Source: an uncultured Collinsella sp. (lineage in GTDB: Bacteria > Actinomycetota > Coriobacteriia > Coriobacteriales > Coriobacteriaceae). Taken from it: a stretch of DNA of 11,611 nt. The notes beneath the pieces are model-generated. The model was not told the origin of the DNA. It searched no databases and was given only the letters and a program-made list of their open reading frames with translations. The translations under genes were made by a program, and so were the position numbers. Where the stretch lies: contig CABUVC010000038.1 in NCBI GenBank assembly GCA_902494855.1, positions 1 to 11,611 of the forward strand. Reading direction: 5' to 3'. Below are positions 6,757-11,611 of the stretch, in pieces; within the stretch, counting starts at the first letter, position 1, and each line of letters starts with the position of its first letter.

Positions 6757-7491
6757 ATGCAGTACTCACAGGAAGTGGAGAACATGTGCCCCGTTGCCAA
6801 GGGTGCATACCACGGCCCCGCACCCATCCCCGAGGAGGGCAAGTGGGTCCAGGCTAAGGAGATTTCCGACATCTCCGGTCTTACGCACGGTGTGGGTTGG
6901 TGCGCACCTCAGCAGGGCGCCTGCAAGCTCACGCTGAACGTCAAGGACGGCATCATCGAGGAGGCCCTCGTTGAGACCATCGGTTGCTCGGGCATGACCC
7001 ACTCTGCCGCCATGGCTTCCGAGATCCTTCCCGGTAAGACCATCCTCGAGGCCCTCAACACCGACCTCGTCTGCGACGCCATCAACGTTGCTATGCGCGA
7101 GATCTTCCTGCAGATCGTTTACGGCCGCAGCCAGACCGCGTTCTCCGAGGGCGGCCTGCCCGTGGGCGCCTCCCTCGACGACCTCGGCAAGGGCCTTCGC
7201 TCTCAGGTCGGCACCATGTTCGGCACCAAGGCCAAGGGCGCTCGTTACCTCGAGCTCGCTCAGGGCTACGTCACCCGCATGGCTCTCAACGACAAGAACG
7301 AGATCATCGCATTCGAGTTCCTGAACCTCGGCAAGTTCACCGACGCCGTCAAGGCCGGCAAGACCCCCGAGGAGGCCATCGCTGGCGCTATGGGCCACTA
7401 TGGTCAGTGGGAGAACGCTGCCAAGTACATCGACCCGCGCACCGACGAGGAGACTCACTCCGTCGCCAGCGTGTTCCCGGTTCACGAGTAG
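6757..7491 (+). CDS. NifU-like Fe-S cluster assembly scaffold protein, GGGtGRT-associated
   Basis: A 244-residue cytosolic protein related to the NifU/IscU scaffold domain. The recognisable core is at residues ~30-125: GWCAPQQGACKLTLNV (Cys49, Cys56), then VETIGCSGMTHSAAMASEIL (Cys77), then Cys106 in TDLVCDAIN. The GCSGMTHSAAMASEIL stretch is the counterpart of GCAISQASADIM in SufU. It lacks the Cys-x-Asp of SufU and the C-terminal thioredoxin-like domain of full NifU; the last ~120 residues instead form a family-specific region with no motif I recognise. Start: the ATG at 6757 has GAGGAG directly upstream; an in-frame ATG at 6673 has none and would fall on the promoter. The next gene starts 18 nt after the stop. 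Codons are strongly biased with many GCT/CGT/GGT, as in highly expressed genes. A scaffold or metal-carrier role is inferred from family only. Confidence 0.85.
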   Translation: MQYSQEVENMCPVAKGAYHGPAPIPEEGKWVQAKEISDISGLTHGVGWCAPQQGACKLTLNVKDGIIEEALVETIGCSGMTHSAAMASEILPGKTILEALNTDLVCDAINVAMREIFLQIVYGRSQTAFSEGGLPVGASLDDLGKGLRSQVGTMFGTKAKGARYLELAQGYVTRMALNDKNEIIAFEFLNLGKFTDAVKAGKTPEEAIAGAMGHYGQWENAAKYIDPRTDEETHSVASVFPVHE

Positions 7492-7509
7492 AAAGGGAGG
7501 GAAATAACT

Positions 7510-8514
7510 ATGACTGTTACGTTCGAAGGTTACGAGCGCCGCGCTGACAAGATCAACAAGTGCCTCGCCGACAACGGCATCGCCTCCCTCGAGGAAGCTC
7601 TGCAGATCTGCACCGACAAGGGCTTCAACCCGCGTGAGATCGTCAACAACACCCAGTCCATCGCCTTCCAGAACGCCGAGTGGGCCTACACCCTCGGTTG
7701 CGCTCTCGCTGTCAAGCGTGGCGCCAAGTCCGCTTCTGAGGCTGCCGCCATCATCGGCGAGGGCATCCAGGCCTTCACCGTTCCCGGCTCCGTCGCCGAG
7801 GACCGCAAGGTCGGTCTGGGCCACGGCAACCTGGGCGCTATGCTGCTCTCCGACGACACCGAGTGCTTCGCCTTCCTAGCCGGCCACGAGTCCTTCGCTG
7901 CCGCTGAGGGCGCTATCGGCCTGGCTCTGAACGCCAACAAGGCTCGCAAGAAGCCGCTGCGCGTCATCCTCAACGGTCTGGGCAAGGACGCTGCTCAGAT
8001 CATCGCCCGCATCAACGGCTTCACCTACGTGAAGACCCAGTTCGACTACTACACGGGCGAGCTCAAGGTCGTCGAGACCATCCCCTACTCCGATGGTCCC
8101 CGCGCTGCCGTTAACTGCTACGGCTCCGACGACGTCCGCGAGGGCGTTGCCATCATGTGGCACGAGAACGTCGACATCTCGATCACCGGTAACTCCACCA
8201 ACCCCACGCGCTTCCAGCACCCCGTCGCTGGCACCTACAAGAAGGAGCGCCTCGAGGCTGGCAAGAAGTACTTCTCCGTCGCTTCTGGTGGCGGCACTGG
8301 CCGTACCCTGCACCCGGACAACATGGGCGCCGGCCCTGCCTCTTACGGCATGACCGACACCATGGGCCGTATGCACTCCGACGCCCAGTTCGCCGGTTCT
8401 TCCTCCGTGCCTGCGCACGTCGACATGATGGGTCTCATCGGCATGGGCAACAACCCCATGGTCGGTGCCACCGTCGCCTGCGCTGTCGCTGTCGAGGAGG
8501 CCCTCAAGGCCTAA
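7510..8514 (+). CDS. GGGtGRT-family protein (function unknown)
   Basis: This 334-residue protein belongs to the family named after its signature, seen here as GGGTGRT at 260-266 within VASGGGTGRTLHPDN. No transmembrane segment or signal peptide is visible. Other conserved-looking stretches are VGLGHGNLGAMLLSDDTECFAFLAGHESFAAAEG (101-134), Gly/His-rich and reminiscent of a ligand- or cofactor-binding loop, and PAHVDMMGLIGMGNNPMVGATVACAVAVEEAL (301-332). It has few cysteines (34, 64, 119, 203, 324), so it is not a ferredoxin-like protein. The ribosome binding site GGGAGG is about 8-9 nt from the ATG, 18 nt after the NifU-like gene, and a strong terminator follows, so the two genes form a two-gene operon. 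From what I know of the family this neighbourhood is typical, and its biochemical role is not established. Confidence 0.88.
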   Translation: MTVTFEGYERRADKINKCLADNGIASLEEALQICTDKGFNPREIVNNTQSIAFQNAEWAYTLGCALAVKRGAKSASEAAAIIGEGIQAFTVPGSVAEDRKVGLGHGNLGAMLLSDDTECFAFLAGHESFAAAEGAIGLALNANKARKKPLRVILNGLGKDAAQIIARINGFTYVKTQFDYYTGELKVVETIPYSDGPRAAVNCYGSDDVREGVAIMWHENVDISITGNSTNPTRFQHPVAGTYKKERLEAGKKYFSVASGGGTGRTLHPDNMGAGPASYGMTDTMGRMHSDAQFAGSSSVPAHVDMMGLIGMGNNPMVGATVACAVAVEEALKA

Positions 8515-8549
8515 TCGCGCCCGCGCGATGCTCATATGATTGAGCTTTA

Positions 8550-8586
8550 GAGCCGCTACCTTTCGGGGTAGCGGCTCTTTTTGTTT
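8550..8586 (+). terminator. Intrinsic terminator of the NifU-like/GGGtGRT operon
   Basis: An 11-bp perfect stem, GAGCCGCTACC at 8550-8560 and GGTAGCGGCTC at 8567-8577, with loop TTTCGG, is followed by TTTTTGTTT. Two weaker hairpins precede it: TCGCG/CGCGA at 8515-8528 and GCTCA/TGAGC at 8530-8545. The array of three stems lies within 63 bases of the stop codon. Confidence 0.93.
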
Positions 8587-8653
8587 ACGCTGTCGCAGGG
8601 CAGCTAATGCCGATATATCAGTTGGGGCGAAATACGAAATGTGATGAGACGGA

Positions 8654-8674
8654 GCGTCAGAACGTCCATGACGC
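8654..8674. promoter_or_regulatory. Inverted repeat upstream of the flavoprotein gene, possible operator
   Basis: GCGTCA at 8654-8659 and TGACGC at 8669-8674 are perfect 6-bp arms 9 nt apart, with partial extension outward (GG/CC). It lies about 100 bases before the ATG at 8771 in an otherwise featureless 180-base gap. I could not find a convincing -35/-10 pair beside it. Confidence 0.25.
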
Positions 8675-8770
8675 CCACCTGCCATATGTGCCCTTTACCG
8701 ATTTGCCGAGTCTTTGCGGCCCCATTGCCGATCACCCGTGCGACAATGCGCCGGACGAGAAAGGAATCCG

Positions 8771-10297
8771 ATGGAATCGACTGATGTACTGGTAATTGGA
8801 TCTGGCATTGCGGGACTTTGCGCCGCCATCGAAGCGGCACGCACGGGTGCAACCGTCACTGTGGCAAGCGCCGGCAAGACTATGAGTGGATCGAGCTTCT
8901 TCCCCGGAACCTGGGGCCTGGGGCTTATCGGACCCGTTAACGAAGACGACGAACAAGACCTCATCGACACCATCCAGACCGTTGGTGGCGGCATCGCCGA
9001 CCCCGAGCTTGTCCAGACGTTTGTCCGCGGCATTCCCCAGGCAATTACATGGCTCGAACGGGATCTGGGTGTTGAACTTCAACGCCCACAAAATGCCGAG
9101 AGCGCCCAGCAAAAGCAATTTATCCCCTGCTTTGACCATAAGACGCGTATGTGGCGCGGCCTGACCCGCAAGCCGCTTGAAGACGCTCTAACGGCCCAGG
9201 TTGAGTCACTTGGCATTCGCTTGCTCCCCCGCCACGAGCTTATCGACCTTGTTGAGGACTCGAACGGCAGAATCACTGGAACCGTGCTCTTTGACCACGA
9301 AAGCGAACACCTCGAACCCATTGCGGCCAACGCCACAATCATTGCCGCCGGAGGCACGGGTGGCCTGTTCGAGCGCAGCCTCACTTCCGCCGATGTACTC
9401 AGCTCCTCACAGGCCATCGCGCGGGCGCACGGTGCGTCCCTTACTAATATAGAGTTCATGCAGATGATGCCTGGCTTCATCGAGCCCAAGCGAAACCTTG
9501 TCTTTAACGAGAAGACTTGGCGCTACGTCACATTTGACCAACCGGTCGATATTGCCGACGGCAAGCTGGACGATCTGCTTGAGCAGCGCTCCGGATATGG
9601 TCCCTTCACTTCGCGCCTGGATTCTCGCGCTATCGACCTAGCCATCGACCAAGCGGGAGCCGAAGGCCTGGCGCTCCACTACGACTTCCCCCGCGAGGAT
9701 GTCCCAGAGTTTGTACAGACCTTTGCCACCTGGCTACAAGACGAGCACGGCATCGCGCCGACCGACGAGATGCGCGTTGCGATGTATGCCCACGCCGCTA
9801 ACGGCGGCATCAAGATCGATAAGACCGCGCAAACGGGCGTTGAGGGCCTCTACGCTTGCGGCGAGGCGACAGGCGGCATGCACGGCGCCGACCGCATTGG
9901 TGGCTTGTCAAGCGCCAACGGCATCGTGTTCGGGCGCATCGCAGGCGCATCGGCAGCCCAAGCAGCACAGAAAGAGCCCGAGACAGCCCTGAAGGCGGAT
10001 ATCGCCCTCCCCCAGTACGGCATAGCCGCAACAGATGCCGAACGCCTGACACACAGCCTTAAGCACACGATGAGCACCTATTGCATGATCAACAGGACCG
10101 AAGCAGGTCTATCCAAGGCCCTGCAACAGCTTGAAAGCCTGAAAGACGAGGCAACAGCGCTGAGCAAGCCGCATGCCAATGACAGCGAGATCGCAGCCCT
10201 CGCCCGCCTGCAATCGCAGATTCAACTAGCACAGGAAATGATCAAAGCCATGCGTAAGCGAACCGAAAGTCTCGGATCGCACTATCGAGCAGACTAA
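8771..10297 (+). CDS. FAD-dependent oxidoreductase, fumarate reductase/aspartate oxidase superfamily
   Basis: A 508-residue soluble flavoprotein with no signal peptide. VLVIGSGIAGLCAAIEAARTG (6-26) is the N-terminal Rossmann dinucleotide fold, SGSSFFPGTWGLG (39-51) and IIAAGGTGGLFERS (190-203) are flavin-contacting segments, and GVEGLYACGEATGGMHGADRIGG (356-378) with SSANGIVFGRIAG is the superfamily's C-terminal FAD motif. Residues ~425-508 form the helical C-terminal domain ending in RTESLGSHYRAD, like the ESRGxHYRxD end of SdhA/FrdA/NadB. His341 in AHAANGG fits the position of a substrate-contacting histidine. The usual QFHPT motif is replaced by MQMMPGF (229-235), so substrate and reaction cannot be assigned. 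The ATG at 8771 has AAAGGA five bases upstream; a TTG at 8714 would add 19 residues of unlikely sequence. No Fe-S or membrane-anchor subunit gene is adjacent. L-aspartate oxidase and GlpB-like functions are weaker alternatives. Confidence 0.82.
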   Translation: MESTDVLVIGSGIAGLCAAIEAARTGATVTVASAGKTMSGSSFFPGTWGLGLIGPVNEDDEQDLIDTIQTVGGGIADPELVQTFVRGIPQAITWLERDLGVELQRPQNAESAQQKQFIPCFDHKTRMWRGLTRKPLEDALTAQVESLGIRLLPRHELIDLVEDSNGRITGTVLFDHESEHLEPIAANATIIAAGGTGGLFERSLTSADVLSSSQAIARAHGASLTNIEFMQMMPGFIEPKRNLVFNEKTWRYVTFDQPVDIADGKLDDLLEQRSGYGPFTSRLDSRAIDLAIDQAGAEGLALHYDFPREDVPEFVQTFATWLQDEHGIAPTDEMRVAMYAHAANGGIKIDKTAQTGVEGLYACGEATGGMHGADRIGGLSSANGIVFGRIAGASAAQAAQKEPETALKADIALPQYGIAATDAERLTHSLKHTMSTYCMINRTEAGLSKALQQLESLKDEATALSKPHANDSEIAALARLQSQIQLAQEMIKAMRKRTESLGSHYRAD

Positions 10298-10339
10298 TTC
10301 GAACACCCATCTAAAGCAGGACACAACTAATCGATATCT

Positions 10340-10375
10340 ATGGGCCCCGTGAGCTCGAAGTGGCACGGGGCCCAT
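10340..10375. terminator. 12-bp perfect GC-rich hairpin after the flavoprotein gene
   Basis: ATGGGCCCCGTG at 10340-10351 and CACGGGGCCCAT at 10364-10375 form a perfect 12-bp stem with a 12-nt loop, 42 bases after the flavoprotein stop codon. Neither strand has a T-run next to the stem, so this is not a classical intrinsic terminator. It may still pause polymerase or protect the 3' end of the mRNA. Confidence 0.45.
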
Positions 10376-10415
10376 TCGTGTCCGTACGGCAGCGTATCCT
10401 TATTCTGAATACGGA

Positions 10416-10430
10416 GCGGGCAAAGCCCGC
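10416..10430. repeat. Small hairpin GCGGGC-AAA-GCCCGC before dinD
   Basis: Perfect 6-bp arms around an AAA loop end 28 bases before the dinD ATG. Its core GCAAAGC is the reverse complement of the GCTTTGC core in two hairpins right of dinD (11424-11438 and 11448-11460), so hairpins of the same design flank this gene. Confidence 0.5.
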
Positions 10431-10458
10431 ATAGACAATAGGCCAGCGAGGAGGAGAT

Positions 10459-11319
10459 ATGGACAGTAGAGATATCGAGAAGTGGCGTGTCGAACTTGAT
10501 AGCTACGCCAATGTAGAAGACGGCGTTGAGTATTGGCTCGCACGAGATTTAATGGAACCCATGGGGTACACGCGATGGGAAAACTTCGCCGAAGTTGTTA
10601 AGAGGGCAAAAGTCTCGTGCGAAACAAACAAAACTCCAGTTGATTCCCATTTTCGTGACACCACGAAAATGGTAATTGCCGGTGTCGCCGCTCGCGCGGT
10701 TAAAGACTACAAACTTACGCGCTATGCATGCTATTTAATCGCCCAGAACGGAGATTCAAACAAGCCAGAGATTGCACTCGCCCAAGCATACTTTGCCGTG
10801 CAGACGCGCCGCCAAGAGCTCATAGAGCAGCGCTTCGCAGAGATTCAGCGCTTACGGGCGCGCCACTCGCTATCCGATTCAGAGAAACAGCTCTCGGGTA
10901 TTGCATTCAAACGCGGCGTGGACTCCAAAGGATTCGCGATCATCAAGTCGAAGGGCGATGAAGCGTTATTCGGCGGCAGAAGCACGGCGGAAATGAAGCA
11001 GCAGCTCGGCATACCCAAGAGCGCAGCATTGGCGGACAGGTTAGCCGATGTCCTCATCAAAGCAAAGGACCTTACGAACTCGATGACGGCCTTCAACGCC
11101 GAGGAACACGACCTGTACGGTCTGGACCAGATCAAGCAAGAGCACGTCGAGAACAACACAAGCGTGCGTGGCAGCCTCATCGACCGCGGAATTGTACCCG
11201 AGAACCTACCGCCTGCCGAAGATACAAAGAAGCTCGAACGTCGCGTGAAAGCAGACGAGAAAAAGCTCAAGGAGGGTACAGACGGATTCACCGACCCCCA
11301 GGGCAGGCTCGACTTGTAA
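10459..11319 (+). CDS. dinD: DinD-like protein (DNA damage-inducible protein D), BRO-N family
   Basis: A 286-residue soluble protein closely patterned on E. coli DinD (about 274 residues), which restrains RecA strand exchange in the SOS response. The N-terminal half is the BRO-N-like domain: YWLARDLMEPMGYTRWENF (25-43), DSHFRDTTKMV (62-72) and DYKLTRYACYLIAQNGDSNKPEIALAQAYFAVQTRRQE (83-120). The C-terminal half carries GGRSTAEMKQQLGIP (172-186), SMTAFNAEEHDL and the Lys/Glu-rich helical tail (256-272). A strong GAGGAGG precedes the ATG. I see no LexA/DinR-type palindrome in the 160 bases upstream, so damage control is not shown. The gene uses more A/T-ending codons (AAA, GAT, TTA, ATT) in its first half than suf does, a hint of recent transfer, and it lies beside a tRNA-end duplication. 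Codons 63-72 contain a perfect 11-bp inverted repeat (10647-10672). Confidence 0.88.
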   Translation: MDSRDIEKWRVELDSYANVEDGVEYWLARDLMEPMGYTRWENFAEVVKRAKVSCETNKTPVDSHFRDTTKMVIAGVAARAVKDYKLTRYACYLIAQNGDSNKPEIALAQAYFAVQTRRQELIEQRFAEIQRLRARHSLSDSEKQLSGIAFKRGVDSKGFAIIKSKGDEALFGGRSTAEMKQQLGIPKSAALADRLADVLIKAKDLTNSMTAFNAEEHDLYGLDQIKQEHVENNTSVRGSLIDRGIVPENLPPAEDTKKLERRVKADEKKLKEGTDGFTDPQGRLDL

Positions 11320-11361
11320 AGCGTCTGTGCCCTTACGGGTTCGGCCCCATGCGAGGTTAAT

Positions 11362-11391
11362 AAAAAAGACGGCCAACCGAAGTTGACCGTC
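11362..11391 (-). terminator. Minus-strand terminator, inner copy
   Basis: Read on the minus strand, a 10-bp stem (one G-U pair) with a TTCG loop at 11368-11391 is followed by TTTTTT at 11367-11362. Read on the plus strand the G-U pair becomes C-A and the stem is weaker, which fixes the orientation. It follows a truncated tRNA end and probably no longer serves a functional minus-strand tRNA; it may act as a weak bidirectional end for dinD. Confidence 0.8.
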
Positions 11392-11402
11392 TTAACAATC
11401 TT

Positions 11403-11422
11403 TGGTGGGCCGTCAGGGGGTC
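11403..11422 (-). pseudogene. tRNA 3'-end fragment (20 nt)
   Basis: On the minus strand this reads GACCCCCTGACGGCCCACCA: the end of the T-loop, the 3' half of the T-stem, acceptor strand ACGGCCC, discriminator A and CCA. It is identical to the same part of the tRNA at 11580-11611. Upstream of it the tRNA sequence stops within the T-loop and is replaced by unrelated GC-rich hairpins, so it cannot be a tRNA gene. It resembles the tRNA-end copy left by integration of a mobile element, or a duplication scar. Confidence 0.85.
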
Positions 11423-11506
11423 AGCCTGCTTTGCAGGCGGCCGCTTCGGCGCTTTGCGCCTTGCGCGCTGCGCTGGTAAATGCTTACGCATTTCCTCAGC
11501 TCCGCG
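11423..11506. other. GC-rich hairpin cluster between the direct repeats
   Basis: This 84-base spacer holds three perfect hairpins: GCCTGC-TTT-GCAGGC (11424-11438), GGCGC-TTT-GCGCC (11448-11460) and AAATGC-TTAC-GCATTT (11478-11493). The first two share a GCTTTGC core. The plus strand is open in a frame that continues over the antisense tRNA end, but there is no ribosome binding site and I treat it as non-coding. It could be a small non-autonomous repeat inserted at the tRNA end. Confidence 0.55.
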
Positions 11507-11599
11507 CCCTTTCGGGTTCGACCCCATGCGAGGTCAACAAAAAAGACGGCCAACTTTTGCTGACCGTCTTAACAATCTTTGGTGGGCCGTCAGGGGGTC
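11507..11599. repeat. 93-bp direct repeat, outer copy
   Basis: Partner of 11330-11422. This copy is attached to the genuine tRNA gene, so it is likely the parental version: terminator plus the 3' 20 nt of the tRNA. Confidence 0.9.
11539..11568 (-). terminator. Minus-strand terminator of the tRNA gene
   Basis: On the minus strand a 10-bp stem with two G-U pairs and an AAAA loop (11545-11568) is followed by TTTTTT (11544-11539). It begins 12 bases after the tRNA CCA end. The G-U pairs would be mismatches if transcribed on the plus strand. Confidence 0.88.
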
Positions 11600-11611
11600 G
11601 AACCCTGGACC
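11580..11611 (-). tRNA. tRNA gene, 3' part only (5' part beyond window)
   Basis: Read on the minus strand: T-stem CAGGG, T-loop TTCGACC, T-stem CCCTG, acceptor 3' strand ACGGCCC, discriminator A, and encoded CCA. A 5' acceptor strand GGGCCGT is expected outside the window. The anticodon is not visible. The GGGCCGT-type acceptor with discriminator A and a GGTCC variable-region end resembles bacterial tRNA-Lys, but this is a weak guess. The terminator follows directly at 11568-11539. Confidence 0.85.

Larger units (their letters stand above)
11330..11422. repeat. 93-bp direct repeat, inner copy
   Basis: Aligns without gaps to 11507-11599 at a constant offset of 177 bases, with 9 mismatches, about 90% identity. 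The unit runs from CCCTTACGGGTTCG through a minus-strand terminator to the last 20 bases of a tRNA 3' end. Seven of the nine mismatches fall in or near the terminator loop and just beyond its T-tract, and the tRNA tail is identical. The repeat begins 11 bases after the dinD stop codon. Confidence 0.9.

Noticed and set aside
6766..7824. Minus-strand open frame (352 codons) opposite the NifU-like and GGGtGRT genes
   Set aside because: It is antisense to two genes with good ribosome binding sites and family motifs; its composition is that of a shadow frame.
8714..8770. TTG start adding 19 residues to the flavoprotein
   Set aside because: The added residues are Arg/Cys/Pro-rich and lie before the Rossmann strand; ATG 8771 with AAAGGA fits better.
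10340..10375. Perfect 12-bp hairpin as a certain intrinsic terminator
   Set aside because: No T-run is present on either side, so I list it only as a terminator-like hairpin with reduced confidence.
11423..11611. Plus-strand open frame across the repeat spacer and the antisense tRNA end
   Set aside because: There is no ribosome binding site. Peptides of the type WAVRGSNP come from reading the complement of tRNA 3' ends and are a known annotation artefact.
1..11611. CRISPR array or complete insertion sequence
   Set aside because: No regularly spaced direct repeats were seen, and the only transposase is a single RAYT without terminal inverted repeats or target duplications that I could define.

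Overview
The window looks like chromosomal DNA from a GC-rich, anaerobic gut actinobacterium of the class Coriobacteriia, most likely Collinsella or a close relative. This is inferred from strongly GC-biased codons with GAG/AAG/GGC/ATC preference, GGAG-type ribosome binding sites, a compact SUF operon with SufU in place of SufE, and a NifU-like/GGGtGRT gene pair of the kind found in strict anaerobes. No 16S gene or other species marker is present, so the genus is not proven.

Layout. Bases 1-241 are a non-coding leader with nested inverted repeats, an IscR-like operator candidate and a promoter candidate. Bases 242-5487 (+) hold a tightly coupled iron-sulfur cluster assembly operon, sufC-sufB-sufD-sufS-sufU, whose gene junctions are 13 nt apart or overlap by 1, 4 and 8 nt. 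A factor-independent terminator follows and touches the end of a convergent gene (5553-6353, -) for a REP-associated tyrosine transposase (RAYT) with an extra C-terminal helix-turn-helix. After a non-coding gap, 6757-8514 (+) carries a second iron-sulfur-related pair: a NifU-like scaffold protein and a GGGtGRT-family protein of unknown biochemical function, closed by a strong terminator. Next is a single flavoprotein gene of the fumarate reductase/aspartate oxidase superfamily (8771-10297, +), then dinD (10459-11319, +). The right end contains two ~90% identical 93-bp direct repeats, each made of the 3' end of a minus-strand tRNA gene plus its terminator. The outer copy belongs to a genuine tRNA gene that runs off the window; the inner copy is only a 20-nt tRNA tail.

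How it fits together. SufS takes sulfur from cysteine and SufU accepts it; SufB-SufC-SufD is the scaffold on which clusters are built. The NifU-like/GGGtGRT pair next door has Cys-rich NifU features and may be an accessory or alternative Fe-S or metal-handling system; that link rests on inference from family and neighbourhood. The flavoprotein could belong to anaerobic redox metabolism, but its substrate cannot be read from the sequence. The dinD/tRNA end has the look of an integration hotspot or rearrangement scar.

The points most worth following up are the uncharacterised NifU-like/GGGtGRT operon, the 21-of-25 match to the E. coli type 1 IscR operator upstream of sufC, the GGGACAAA/TTTGTCCC inverted repeats bracketing the suf operon beside a RAYT gene, and the tRNA-3'-end duplication.
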